Below, in pieces: positions 52,301-59,556 of a stretch of DNA of 64,000 nucleotides. The stretch lies in assembly GCF_024614185.1 (NCBI RefSeq), contig NZ_JAHTLF010000012.1:124001-188000 (forward strand), in the 5' to 3' direction. This DNA comes from Nocardioides carbamazepini. GTDB taxonomy: Bacteria; Actinomycetota; Actinomycetes; Propionibacteriales; Nocardioidaceae. Under the pieces are notes generated by a model. It had not been told where the DNA came from and did not search any database. It saw only the letters and a program-made list of their open reading frames with translations. Position 1 is the first letter of the stretch. Each line of letters opens with the position of its first letter. The position numbers and the translations under genes were made by a program.

Positions 52301-53572
52301 GTCATAGGGCTGGAACGCGACGCGGTAGTCGCCGTCCGGCAGGCCGCCGACCTCGTAGGAGCCGTCCGCCTCGGTGTACCCGTAGAACTCGGCCGCGGAG
52401 AGGTCCCCGTCCACCTCGCGGTGGACCTCGATCTCGACGTCCGGCATCGGCTCTCCGTCGGCCGCGGTCACCACTCCGGCGATCCTGCCGGCGGTCGCCA
52501 GGGCCGCGTCGGCCGTGAAGGTCTGCTCCTCGGCGAGCACGATGTCCGTGGCCCGGTCGAGGCTGTCCCGGTCGTCGTAGAACTCGCCGACGTACGTGCC
52601 GTCGTTCGACTCGAAGCCGATCCGGTACGGCGTCCCAGGCGTCAGGGCGCGCAGCGCATAGTGACCGGCGGCATCCGTCGTGGTGTTGTCCCACCAGTCC
52701 CAGTAGTCGTAGACCGGCTCGTACTGGTACACCGTCACGCTCACGTCCTCCAGCGGCGCACCGTCCTCGTCGGTGACGGTGCCGGAGATCGAGGCGCCCG
52801 TCCCGAGGCCGGCGTCGGCGGTGAGCGTCGCTGCGTCGCGCACCTGCAGCGGATCCGCCGCTTGGAGGCTGGGCTGGTCGGCGTAGAACTCGGAGACGTA
52901 CCCCCAGGCGGAGAAGGCGAGCCGGTAGTCGCCGTCGGGCAGGGGCCCGAGGGTGTAGTACCCGTCGTCGTCGGTGAAGGCGTAGAGCTCCTCGGCCCCC
53001 AGGTCACCGTCGTCCTCGCGGTAGGCCTCGATGTCGGCGGAGTCCAGTGACAGGCCGTCGGGGTCGGTGACCCGCCCGGTGATGCGGCCGCCGCGACGGA
53101 GGCTCTCGTCGATCCCCGTGACCACGGCGTCGGCGCCGAGTGTCACGTCCGCGGCGTTCTCGACGAGCTCGGCCCGCGGGTAGTACTCGGCGAAGTGGCT
53201 CCGCTCGGGGTCGACGAACCCGATCCGGTAGCTGCCCGGTGGCATCGTCAGCTGGTAGTGCCCGTCACTCGCGGTCACCGTGGTGATCGGCTCGCCGAGA
53301 TCGTCCCAGCACCACTCCCAGTAGGAGTATCCGTCGCCGTCGTAGCTGCAGTAGGCGGTGACGTCGATCCCGCCGAGCCCCAGGCCGCTGTCGGTGTCGG
53401 TCACCGCGCCCGAGACCGTTCCGGCGCCCTCGGTCGCGATCGCCCTGGGGGTGGTGGCAGTGGTCTCGGCGGCGACGGCCCGAGGGCCCAGCGACGCGCA
53501 CAGGCCGAGCGTCAACAGCAGGGCGGCGAGGCACGCCACGGCCCGGCGCGGGCCGGTCACCGGCGTACTCAC
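43343..53572 (-). CDS. Giant secreted multidomain protein: CnaB-like and Ig-like repeats, PKD, SGNH hydrolase, coiled-coil tail
   Basis: 3409 residues, the largest gene in the window. A signal peptide (1-35) precedes ten CnaB/carboxypeptidase-regulatory-like repeats (about 54-1060). Eight Ig-like repeats of about 90 residues follow (about 1061-1800) with the core W.P....YQWLRDG.PI.GA, then two PKD-like domains (about 1806-1980) and a mid region (1985-2545). A complete SGNH/GDSL hydrolase lies at about 2548-2915: GDSFSSGEG with Ser2557, GGND at 2666-2669, HPNKRG with His2901. Then come a beta domain, another PKD-like and two further Ig-like repeats (to about 3320), a Gly linker and a Lys-rich helical hairpin bracketed by Cys3340 and Cys3409. 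No LPXTG or membrane anchor. GTG start overlaps the lipoprotein stop by four bases. Likely an extracellular esterase or adhesin held by its tail; the substrate is unknown. Confidence 0.9.
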   Translation of the reverse strand: MSTPVTGPRRAVACLAALLLTLGLCASLGPRAVAAETTATTPRAIATEGAGTVSGAVTDTDSGLGLGGIDVTAYCSYDGDGYSYWEWCWDDLGEPITTVTASDGHYQLTMPPGSYRIGFVDPERSHFAEYYPRAELVENAADVTLGADAVVTGIDESLRRGGRITGRVTDPDGLSLDSADIEAYREDDGDLGAEELYAFTDDDGYYTLGPLPDGDYRLAFSAWGYVSEFYADQPSLQAADPLQVRDAATLTADAGLGTGASISGTVTDEDGAPLEDVSVTVYQYEPVYDYWDWWDNTTTDAAGHYALRALTPGTPYRIGFESNDGTYVGEFYDDRDSLDRATDIVLAEEQTFTADAALATAGRIAGVVTAADGEPMPDVEIEVHREVDGDLSAAEFYGYTEADGSYEVGGLPDGDYRVAFQPYDEVHAHEFYDDRPTLEQADVLHLAGSATLAADAQLGLLSVITGTVTDEGGAALADISVELYDGDAGTGEWNSSTCCWQTDAGGNYRIAVAPGRYTLGFEDPAGVHRSEFYDDQSTLQQADEIIVGENGTVVADASLELGSSITGTVSDEDGAPLEAVRAVVYQYEPDYDSWYWWNDSATDEDGHYAIGGLSPDTTYRVRFLSDDGAYVEEYYDDQDSLAQATDIVLGGQQTFTADAVLARAAQITGTIRGEDAQPLAEVGVTAYRLDPASQDWLWADSAWSPDGSYTIGGLVPGTYRVEFRPDDPFHREEYFDDAATLEDADDVTLAQGQVATVDATLTLAYGAISGVVTGADDEPLADVWVSAEDGSGSWYSTITAEDGSYRLARLTPDAYRVLFDTGADDFHGPEYYDGAATADQATPVTVTLGDTTTADADLPVVGGALTGTVRGAEGSPLDHVRATLYRHDGDPGGWYAVAWTSTTSDGGYRFRRQPAGTYRIGFETDDGVHLSGFHGGADLAGATDIDLRLGELTTVDATLAVGAAIAGLVTGADSEPLTDVTVTLYRVDPDTGTSAERTASTGADGRYRFGPLPAGTYRLGYRHEQTHATEYFDDTASLDQAQDLELDLGESVTADAVLAPRIANVAAPTIEGTPRIGELLTVDVGTWNYDDATYTYQWYRDGAPIVDGNQTDGSMYAVGPSYTPTNDNAWLYGTDLGTQLTVHVTAAKPGHLPTEVASAAVGPVLPGLIANLTPPAISGTARVGETLSAGGDTWQPASVTRAYTWLRDDRPTGVTGTSYPLAAADLGARISVRASASKDAYVTASASSAVTEEVALGVIVNQSSAALSGIPRAGETLTADPGTWHPADVTPRYQWLRDGQPIGGGTEQTYLLTEADATHAVSVEVTATKTAYAPTGSTSSATPRVTYGLIANTTAPSVGGTIRVGQMLSVDPGAWSTDDLTLAYHWLRDGQPTGATGDSYQLAAADLDHEISVRVEATRADYDPGSATSAAVGPIALGHFASIAPPSVEGTPQVGGRLSIAGNSWEPTPQAATYQWLRDGDPIDGATETSYLPGPADVDGRISVEVRVTRDAYEPAVLRSEDTTAVALGQLDNTEEPTISGSARVGKTLSASAGAWAPAGVTPAYQWRRDGEPIGGATASTYLLVPADANARITVAVTATLEGYAASPAVSPEVGPVTYDVVTSLAPPSVTGTARVGETLTATDGDWAPTGTAAAYQWLRDGSPIPGATARTRVLRAADLGARISVEVTASLAGHDPGRTTSAETAAVTEGVLSNVTLPSINGITRVERTLSAEPGAWSPVSVDAYAYQWLRDGDPIDDATDATYLLTDEDLSSEMGLRVTATKAGYQPAAAASAPTAAIRAANHAPSAEVTVTPGPTGAAPYQTTIEVRGDDPEGDPLTYRIDLGDGTAPQTGSLSDSTAVIDHLFTAVGSFAVRVQVGDGESTTTRIFRVTALLPEPLVAVGGDPVTAVAGASVALDAGASRPAGLIDSYAWDFGDGHHGSGVAARHTYAAPGTYTVALTVTAGSEVATATTTVTVTAAPVAPGLQVRIKDGSTPLSGAQATVRLPDGSRISGVTDGTGSTTLHGLPDGSAAVDVWAPGYLPATVASTLTDGGGSLDVALVRGDVGSAVIESHPLTLDELWDRGIDLDAAENQHIFEAEIQLHFVQEVEQPEPEDPRTYEPASLPVTLVAVEGGGYHLGCAAGCPGGGGGSGGGLTLGGATYTPTIIVVEGAPIIEWLVIPVRGSWAKEFFDVSMIVQNLGTGAAAFRPGLATLELPTGLSLATTWEGDQQALTRDVPAIPAGGSETISWTVRGDMQGRYDLHASYDSVLDPFDAPISLLARSASPLHVWAGSALTLGVEVDAEVERWMPYRVTTTLTNSTCAALGAGCDEIGPTLHNVRLALGERPEDAPADQARFVYGPNEQTEAFAMSLAPGESVSVDTIVMPGIGTDDDDPATPVPLGDAEVVKEKVVRVMQLDTARSMLAQTGGTEINIDDEIHVHPDLTPHTPVTIETADNGTGDERIELTWDPVSLPGRTVTGYRVYTRDSLTGGTWRVLPAGTGSTTWPAGTTQASYPLGMPGLGGYFTVIAVYAGGTLATHRLAFGPPRYVAMGDSFSSGEGVPVFDPGTATDLDPDDGPSTWEKAWALVTGDEVGNTCHRSGKSYSRLLASEPQFEEWLTPAMFAACSGAIAKDLAEPNPNNQHEPAQNASLSQATRAVTLTMGGNDADFGGIIASCLNPVKSCAAELYGNSGVRWEWLARTEVELTKAFDTVTSAAEVVSTCAAAATMIGLVDCARKMRDYGLALKRLGGDRDRDASAMFVYAGQLSKRLEASYEDALGKAPNATLYVADYPKQLSAGRASKACEVTPLGGFSVIDPVEGVLLNGFVDDLNEQIRAALAKVQARHPDRSVVYVPVASRFQGHELCVDGELNPETAFNPLINPALSWPDAYGAVAYSFHPNKRGQELYRDAFQAAMTGQTRELVEIDTSSIQAAQGEVPPFTAAVVARVRHSAVTPVEVSLLGPGGQIVRAGDEGTTSGDADGVAWLRLADPAPGLWRVQVELADPAPAEGASLRTLLAGVVDPDEPSAPTLVEVELSVQSDPGTPVASATVSGPTAGSYRFDASDSHGQGDEELDVDWLFADGTTATGRVVDHQFPTGVAPSAMVTVTTQDGRSASADVTLAPQPDPALVSVGEPAITADVAPGEPIVPGVTLTASGDWIPQPASSAIRWLRDGEPIGGASAATYQVTAQDAGHALRVEITAVRDGFQPGVARSPVLAVADGPQEPTIANDVRPAITGTPTVGETLTVTTGTWSPVDVVLSYAWFAAGTAIQGATGTGLTLTIAELGKAITVQVTATRNGASLRVTTAATAEVRAAVGGGGGGGVTDPSVGPDSPACASATDTLASAQAVLAEAGERLKSVKAKLKKAKKTAQVKKLRKKAKKLKQRRNDARATVATAVASVDSVC
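44828..45931 (-). other. SGNH hydrolase domain inside the giant protein
   Basis: Codons for about residues 2548-2915. Block I GDSFSSGEG, a Cys-Ser stretch FAACSGAIA, block III LTMGGNDADFG and block V SFHPNKRGQELY occur in order. Several cysteines (in NTCHRSG, AACSGA, SCLNPVKSCAAEL, CEVTP and HELCVDG) suggest disulfides. The pattern resembles actinobacterial secreted SGNH esterases. Confidence 0.9.
48173..50392 (-). repeat. Array of eight Ig-like repeats in the giant protein
   Basis: Residues about 1061-1800. Each unit opens near G..RVGETL.A..G.W.P and includes YQWLRDG.PI.GAT..TYLL..AD, ending ISV.VTA...GY. Unit starts near 1061, 1168, 1257, 1348, 1438, 1529, 1620 and 1710; two more occur near 3130 and 3230. 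Confidence 0.9.
50393..53413 (-). repeat. Array of ten CnaB-like repeats in the giant protein
   Basis: Residues about 54-1060 in steps of 97-110. Units begin (I/V)(S/T)G.VTD.DG.PL and end EFYDD..SL..A.DI.L....TADA.L. Starts near 54, 163, 261, 363, 463, 565, 667, 768, 865 and 966. Units 3 and 6 are most alike, as are 2 and 4; 1 and 5 share cysteine-tryptophan inserts, implying block duplication. Confidence 0.9.
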
Positions 53573-54177
53573 CCCTCACTCCGTCCGGGGACGTCGATGC
53601 CTGCGCAGCTGCCCTTCTTGCGGTTGCCCATGCCGTCGACCAGCCAGGTCCCGTCCTGCTCGACCACGCCGATCACGACCGGGATGACCTCGCGCGGCTC
53701 GCGTCGCGGGTCCGTGCGCGACTCCTGCGACCAGCCGCCGATCCAGACGCACGCCCGGACCATGGTCACGTCCTCGTCGTTCGGCTCGGGGATGCCGACC
53801 ACCGTCACCGGCAGCGGTCCGGGGAAGTACCGCCCCCGGTCGCGCCGGGTGTAGATCGCCATCCGCTCCAGGCCGGCGCTCGTCATGGTGGGTGCCGCCG
53901 CCGCGAAGTCGTCCTCCTCGGCGTTGACCACCTCGGCGAAGGCGGCGGCCCACCGCTGGATCACCCGGGTCTCCGGTCGTGCCAGCAGCTCGGTCTCGTC
54001 GCTCGGCCTCGGCGGCGGGTCGGCCGCGGCCGCCGCTGTCAGATCCGCCGTCGGGCCCGCGACCGGTGTGCTCGTCGGCCCCGTCCCGTCCGAGCACGCG
54101 CTGAGGAGGCCGGCAAGCACGACGGCGAGCACGACGCCAGCGCCCGTCTCTCGGGACAGACGGGACGACAAGGACAT
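53569..54177 (-). CDS. Lipoprotein coupled to the giant secreted protein
   Basis: 202 residues. Signal peptide with lipobox LSAC (Cys28) predicts anchoring to the outer face of the membrane. A Pro/Ala-rich spacer precedes an alpha/beta domain (about 60-180: VIQRWAAAFAEVVNAEEDDFAAAAP, then LPVTVVGIPEPNDEDVTMVRACVWIGG and EQDGTWLVDGMGNRK) resembling NTF2/SnoaL-like accessory domains. GAGGTGG stands before ATG 54177, and TAGGCT on the minus strand near 54220 may be the -10. Its stop overlaps the giant gene start (GTGA), so the two are made together; it may help export, folding or retention. This pairing is inferred. Confidence 0.8.
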   Translation of the reverse strand: MSLSSRLSRETGAGVVLAVVLAGLLSACSDGTGPTSTPVAGPTADLTAAAAADPPPRPSDETELLARPETRVIQRWAAAFAEVVNAEEDDFAAAAPTMTSAGLERMAIYTRRDRGRYFPGPLPVTVVGIPEPNDEDVTMVRACVWIGGWSQESRTDPRREPREVIPVVIGVVEQDGTWLVDGMGNRKKGSCAGIDVPGRSEG

Positions 54178-54278
54178 ACGGCCACCTCGGAGCGAAGGAT
54201 CCCGGATTCGACCTCGGAGCCTAGGGCCAGCCCCACGGCCGCCGGAGGGCTTCGCGAGATTCTTGACTCTCGACCGGA

Positions 54279-54883
54279 TCAGCCCGGCAGCCGCGCCACC
54301 AGTGGCGCGACCTCGCGCAGCGCCCTGCCGCGGTGGGAGATGGCGTCCTTGTCCTCGCGGGACAGCTCCGCGGTGGTGAGGCCGGGGTGCTCGTCGGCGA
54401 CGAAGAGGACGTCGTAGCCGAAGCCGCCGCTCCCCCGCACCTCGCGGATGATCCGGCCGTCCATCCGGCCCTCGACGACGAGCTCGCGGCCGTCGGGGTG
54501 GACGACGGCGACGGCGCAGGTGAAGTGGGCCGTACGACGCTCGTCGGGGACGTCGTGCAGCTGGGCGAGGAGCAGCTCGTTGTTGCGGTCGTCACTCTTC
54601 GGCGGGCCGGACCAGCGGGCCGACAGCACGCCGGGCATGCCGTTGAGGGCGTCGACGCACAGACCGGAGTCGTCGGCGAGGGTGGGCAGGCCGGTGGCCA
54701 CCACCCCCGCGCGCGCCTTGAGCAGGGCGTTGCCCTCGAACGTCGGCTGGTCCTCGACCGGCTCGTCGAACGCGGCGACGTCGTCGAGACCGACCACCTC
54801 GACCGCGCGCTCGGTCAGGTGCTCGGCGAGGATCCGGCGCATCTCCTCGAGCTTCTTGGCGTTGCGGGACGCGACGAGGACCT

Positions 54884-54887
<4 letters not shown>
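54279..54887 (-). CDS. rdgB: dITP/XTP pyrophosphatase (RdgB/HAM1)
   Basis: 202 residues from GTG 54887. [14 protein letters not shown] (substrate-binding SxNxxK), [33 protein letters not shown] (catalytic Asp), FGYDVLF and SHRGRALRE are all present. It removes ITP, dITP and XTP from the nucleotide pool. GTGA overlap with rph; rph-rdgB coupling is conserved in actinobacteria. Confidence 0.96.
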
Positions 54888-55591
<704 letters not shown>

Positions 55592-55612
55592 GGAGAGCAA
55601 CCTACCGAGGAC

Positions 55613-56371
55613 TCAGCGCGTTGCCGCCAGCGCCCGGCGGACCGCCCACGGCCCCAGGTCCCGCGCACGCCGGCCGAACCACGGCGCCCCCTCGGCGACC
55701 ATCCACGCCACGTCGCGGCGCCAGCTCGGCGGGCGGCCGCCGCCGGGCTCCAGGCTCGGCAGGGGGAACTCCAGGCCGGTGGCGCGCAGCCGCTCCCCCC
55801 ACGCCCGCGCCAGGGCGCGGTGCCCGGACTCAGAGGGATGGAACCGGTCGATCGACCAGCAGGCGCGGTCGAGCACCTCCGGCATCAGCGCGAGGTCGAG
55901 GCGGAGCCCGCCGTACGTCGCGTGCAGGTCGTCGTACACCTCGTTGACGGTGGCGATGCGGTCCGCCATCGGTCGCACCAGGACCCGCGGCAGGCCGAGC
56001 AGCGCCGCGTGGTCGTGCCAGCGGACGGTCATCAGCGTGGCGCCGCCACCGACCAGCGCTCCCGCGACGTGGTGCAGGTCGGCATGCAGCCGGTCGGGGT
56101 CCCAGGTCGAGCGCAGCGTGTCGTTGACGCCGACGAGCAGCGAGGCGAGGTCCGGCCGGTGGGCCAGGGCCTCGTCGAGCTGGCGCTCCCGCACGATGGC
56201 GGCGGTGGCGCCCGAGACGGCGACATTGCAGAACGAGACGTCGTACGACGCCCGCAACGACTCGGCCAGCAGCCGGGCCCAGCCCCGCCATCCCCCGCCG
56301 GGGAGCGGATCTCCGAGCCCGACGGTGGTGCTGTCGCCGAGGGCGGCGAACCGCAGGTATCCGTTGCCCAC
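55613..56371 (-). CDS. SGNH/GDSL hydrolase-family protein
   Basis: 252 residues. Block I ALGDSTTVGLGD with the nucleophilic Ser, block II NVAVSGATA, block III VGVNDTLR (the usual GxND) and block V DRFHPSESGHRALA with catalytic Asp and His. No signal peptide, so it probably acts in the cytosol on an ester or thioester. GTG 56371 places the catalytic motif near residue 12, as usual; GTG 56413 is an alternative. First gene of the block separating rph from the metallo-hydrolase. Confidence 0.85.
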   Translation of the reverse strand: MGNGYLRFAALGDSTTVGLGDPLPGGGWRGWARLLAESLRASYDVSFCNVAVSGATAAIVRERQLDEALAHRPDLASLLVGVNDTLRSTWDPDRLHADLHHVAGALVGGGATLMTVRWHDHAALLGLPRVLVRPMADRIATVNEVYDDLHATYGGLRLDLALMPEVLDRACWSIDRFHPSESGHRALARAWGERLRATGLEFPLPSLEPGGGRPPSWRRDVAWMVAEGAPWFGRRARDLGPWAVRRALAATR

Positions 56372-56467
56372 GGGACAACCGTGGCGGAGCCCGCTACACG
56401 CAGGCTCCGCCACGGTGACGTGTCCGGCAATCTTCGGTGAAGCGCCGGGGTGGGTGGTGCTAGTCGA

Positions 56468-57265
56468 TCACTTGAACTCGATGCGCAGCAGACGCATCAC
56501 GCCGAAGACCAGCGGGATCACCAGCCAGATGACCCCGGAGGTCGCGATCTGCGCCCACTCCTCGCCCGAGGGCTGGTAGTCGCCGGTGAACAGCGGCATC
56601 TGGGCGGTGTTGAACTCGATCCAGGGCGCGATCTTCTCGAATCCGGAGCTCAGCTCGCTGAGGATGCCGACCGCGGTCGGCAGGATCAGGGCGTAGACGA
56701 AGTAGGCGACGATGCCCGCCGGGGTGTTCATCAGCAGCGTCGCGATGGCGAAGCCGACGAGGATGCCGATCAGGTTGGCCAGCACGAAGCCGTTGAACAG
56801 CAGGTTGCCGTCGACCGACCACTCGGGCGAGGCGCCGGTCGCGGCGGCGATCCCGGTGAAGACGACGGCCAGCAGTGCGGCGAGCACCATCACCGTGGCG
56901 GCCAGGCTGACTCCGGCCAGGAACTTGGCCACCACCACCCGCGAGCGCTGGGGCTCCAGCGTGAAGGTGACCAGGCCGTTGCGCTGCGACTGCTCGCTCG
57001 TGACCAGCATGATGACCAGGATCGGCAGGAAGTAGCCGAGCACACCGCCACCGACGCCGAGCAGGTCCTCGAAGTTCTTGTCGCTGTCGGGCGCGGCGAG
57101 GGTGTAGATCAGCAGGACGACGAGGACCAGGCCCACGATCGAGGTCGCGAACCAGAAGCCGGCGCGGGTGTCGATAGCCTTGCGGACCTCGACCCCGACC
57201 AGCCGGGAGAGCGGCGTCCGCGGCGTACCGGAGACGTCGAGGGTGGGGGCTGCGGTAGTGCTCAT
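56468..57265 (-). CDS. ABC transporter permease (ABC-2 type)
   Basis: 265 residues with six membrane segments (near 41-56, 74-90, 118-140, 160-180, 187-205 and 237-255). The pattern QSQRNGLVTFTLEPQRSRVVVAKFLAG is typical of ABC-2 exporters. ATGA overlap with the ATPase gene. Divergent from a sensor kinase and regulator that probably control it, as in Bacillus-like LiaFSR or DesKR exporter modules. Confidence 0.9.
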   Translation of the reverse strand: MSTTAAPTLDVSGTPRTPLSRLVGVEVRKAIDTRAGFWFATSIVGLVLVVLLIYTLAAPDSDKNFEDLLGVGGGVLGYFLPILVIMLVTSEQSQRNGLVTFTLEPQRSRVVVAKFLAGVSLAATVMVLAALLAVVFTGIAAATGASPEWSVDGNLLFNGFVLANLIGILVGFAIATLLMNTPAGIVAYFVYALILPTAVGILSELSSGFEKIAPWIEFNTAQMPLFTGDYQPSGEEWAQIATSGVIWLVIPLVFGVMRLLRIEFK

Positions 57266-58200
57266 GCCGGGATACCTCCGGTGGTCGGGGCGCCGACGCC
57301 GGCGACGGCCTCGCGGGCGTCGGCCGAGGTCAGCTCGAGGAACAGGTCCTCCAGGCCGGCGCCGCCGGACCGGAGGTCGGTGAGGACGACGCCCGCGGTC
57401 AGGGCGGCGCGACCGACCTGCTCCGGGCTCGCCTGCACCTTGAGGCCCGCGCCGGCGGGCTCCACGGCGTGACCGGCATGGGTCAGCGCCGCGCCGAGCG
57501 CGGTGTTGTCGAGCGAGATCACCATGGTGACCGGCGTGCCGTTGGCCCCGGCGAGCAGGGTGTCGCGGTCGCCCTGGGCGACGATCTTGCCCCGCCCGAT
57601 GAGGATCATCTCGTCGGCGATCTGCTCGACCTCGTGCAGCAGGTGGCTGGACAGCAGCACCGTGCCGCCGCGGTCGGCGTACCCCTTGAGCAGGCCGCGC
57701 ATCCAGCGGATGCCGGCCGGGTCGAGACCGTTGGCGGGCTCGTCGAGGATGAGGACCGAGGGGTCGCCGAGCAGCGCGTGGGCGATGCCGAGGCGCTGCT
57801 TCATGCCCAGGGAGTAGTTGCGCAGGCGGCGACCGGCCTCGTCGTCGTTGAGCCCGACCAGGGCGAGCATCTCGTCGACCCGGGTCTTCGGCAGGCCCAT
57901 CGTCTGCGCGGCGATGGAGAGGATCTCCCGGCCGGAGCGTCCGACGTGCTGCGCCGACGCGTCGAGCAGCGTGCCGACGTGACGGCCCGGGTTCGGGATG
58001 TCGTGGTACTGCAGGCCACCGATGGTGATCTGGCCACGGGTCGGCAGGGTGAGGCCGACCATCACCCGCATGGTGGTCGTCTTGCCGGCACCGTTGGGAC
58101 CGAGGAAGCCGGTCACCCGGCCGGGCTGGCAGGCGAAGCTGACGTCGTCCACGGCGGTGTACGCGCCGTAGGTCTTGGTGAGTCGATCGACTGTGATCAT
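57262..58200 (-). CDS. ABC transporter ATP-binding protein (exporter)
   Basis: 312 residues. Walker A GPNGAGKTTT, Q-loop region LLDASAQHVGRSG, signature NYSLGMKQRLGIAHALL, Walker B VLILDEPANGLD, switch SSHLLHE. The NYSLGMKQRLGIA signature is typical of multidrug or lantibiotic exporters of the DrrA/BcrA type. The C-terminal 90 residues form a separate alpha/beta domain. First gene of the exporter pair; divergent from the two-component system. Confidence 0.93.
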   Translation of the reverse strand: MITVDRLTKTYGAYTAVDDVSFACQPGRVTGFLGPNGAGKTTTMRVMVGLTLPTRGQITIGGLQYHDIPNPGRHVGTLLDASAQHVGRSGREILSIAAQTMGLPKTRVDEMLALVGLNDDEAGRRLRNYSLGMKQRLGIAHALLGDPSVLILDEPANGLDPAGIRWMRGLLKGYADRGGTVLLSSHLLHEVEQIADEMILIGRGKIVAQGDRDTLLAGANGTPVTMVISLDNTALGAALTHAGHAVEPAGAGLKVQASPEQVGRAALTAGVVLTDLRSGGAGLEDLFLELTSADAREAVAGVGAPTTGGIPA

Positions 58201-58329
58201 GGCTCCAGCCTGCCCGACCCGACGCCCGCGCACATCGAACCCGCGTCGCGAGTCGCCCCGACCAAAGTAGGTGTCGCTCCGGTCCCGGGGCGCTGCCCGC
58301 CACCCGCCCGCAGGTCCTAGCCTCGACCC

Positions 58330-59556
58330 ATGGACGCGCCCACGCCCGACGACTACCAGCCTCCCCTGCGCTGGTACAGCCAGGTCTGGCGCTACCTCCT
58401 CGCCGCCGCCATCGGCCTGCTGGTGTGGACACCGATCATGGACGCGCAGCTCGACCGCAGCCCGGTGCTGTTCTGGGTCGATCTCGTGGTCGGCCTGCTC
58501 GCCTTCGTGCTTGTCGCCTTCCGCCGGCGGTGGCCGTTCACCATCGCGATCCTCACCCTGCTCGTGGCGCCGGTCAGCTCACTTTCCGCGGGGCCGGCGA
58601 CGCTCGCGACGGTGTCGCTGGCCACGCGGCGCCGGTGGTGGCAGGTGATCGTCGCCGGCGTCCTCAACGTCGTGGTCAGCCTCATCTACTACGCCGTCCA
58701 GCCGAGCGAGACGGTCGATCCGTGGTGGGTGAACGTCACAGTCACCGTGGCAGTGGTGCTGGCGATCATGGCGTGGGGCATGTTCATCGGCTCGCGTCGC
58801 GAGCTGGTGTGGACGCTGCGCCAGCGCGCCGAGACCGCCGAGGCGGACCGCGACCTGCGCGCCACCCAGGCCCGGTCGACCGAACGGGCCAGGATCGCCC
58901 GCGAGATGCACGACGTGCTCGCCCACCGGATCTCCCAGATCTCCATGCACGCCGGCGCTCTCACCTACCGCGAAGACCTTTCCGCCGACGAGATGCGCAG
59001 CAGCGTCGCGGTCATCCAGGCCAAGGCCCACGAGGCCCTCAACGACCTGCGCGAGGTGCTCGGCGTGCTTCGCGACACCAACGGCACCGAGGGCACCGGC
59101 CCGCTGACGGGGCCGCAGCCGACCCACCGGGACCTCGAGGCACTCATCGCGGACGCCCGGCAGGCCGGCACCGCCATCGAGTACGACGACGAGCTGGTGG
59201 CTGCCGATGGCGCGCTGCCTGACATCGTCGGCCGCACCGTGTACCGGATCGTGCAGGAGGGCATCACCAACGCCGCCAAGCACGCGCCCGCGGCCACGCT
59301 GCGGATCCGGGTCAGCGGCTCGCCGGCCGACGGGGTCGACGTCGTGCTGGTCAACGCCCTCGGCTTCGGCCCCACTCGGACCCCCGGCGCCGGCCTCGGC
59401 CTGGTCGGCCTCACCGAGCGGGCCGAGCTGCGCGGCGGCACCCTCGAGCACCGCATCGAGCGGTGCCCCGACACCCCGGGGGCCGACGTCTTCGTCCTGC
59501 ACGCCTGGCTACCGTGGGCGGCCGAGCAGGAACCCGGCCACGAGGAGACACCATGA
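58330..59556 (+). CDS. Sensor histidine kinase (NarL/DesK-type)
   Basis: 408 residues. Four to five membrane segments (22-34, 47-63, 69-87, 104-122, 138-152) with almost no exterior loop, so it senses a membrane or intramembrane signal. Phosphorylation site His194 in IAREMHDVLAHRISQIS (HisKA_3), and a short HATPase domain with NAAKHAP and GLGLVGLTERAEL. TAGCCT (58318-58323) six bases before ATG: leaderless. The stop overlaps the regulator start (ATGA). Divergent from an ABC exporter, its likely target. Confidence 0.94.
   Translation: MDAPTPDDYQPPLRWYSQVWRYLLAAAIGLLVWTPIMDAQLDRSPVLFWVDLVVGLLAFVLVAFRRRWPFTIAILTLLVAPVSSLSAGPATLATVSLATRRRWWQVIVAGVLNVVVSLIYYAVQPSETVDPWWVNVTVTVAVVLAIMAWGMFIGSRRELVWTLRQRAETAEADRDLRATQARSTERARIAREMHDVLAHRISQISMHAGALTYREDLSADEMRSSVAVIQAKAHEALNDLREVLGVLRDTNGTEGTGPLTGPQPTHRDLEALIADARQAGTAIEYDDELVAADGALPDIVGRTVYRIVQEGITNAAKHAPAATLRIRVSGSPADGVDVVLVNALGFGPTRTPGAGLGLVGLTERAELRGGTLEHRIERCPDTPGADVFVLHAWLPWAAEQEPGHEETP

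Noticed and set aside
46226..53050. A 2274-codon open frame on the plus strand opposite the giant gene
   Set aside because: It mirrors the repeats of the minus-strand gene and is rich in Arg, Gly and Val with no domain; such long antisense frames arise from strong GC bias at third positions.
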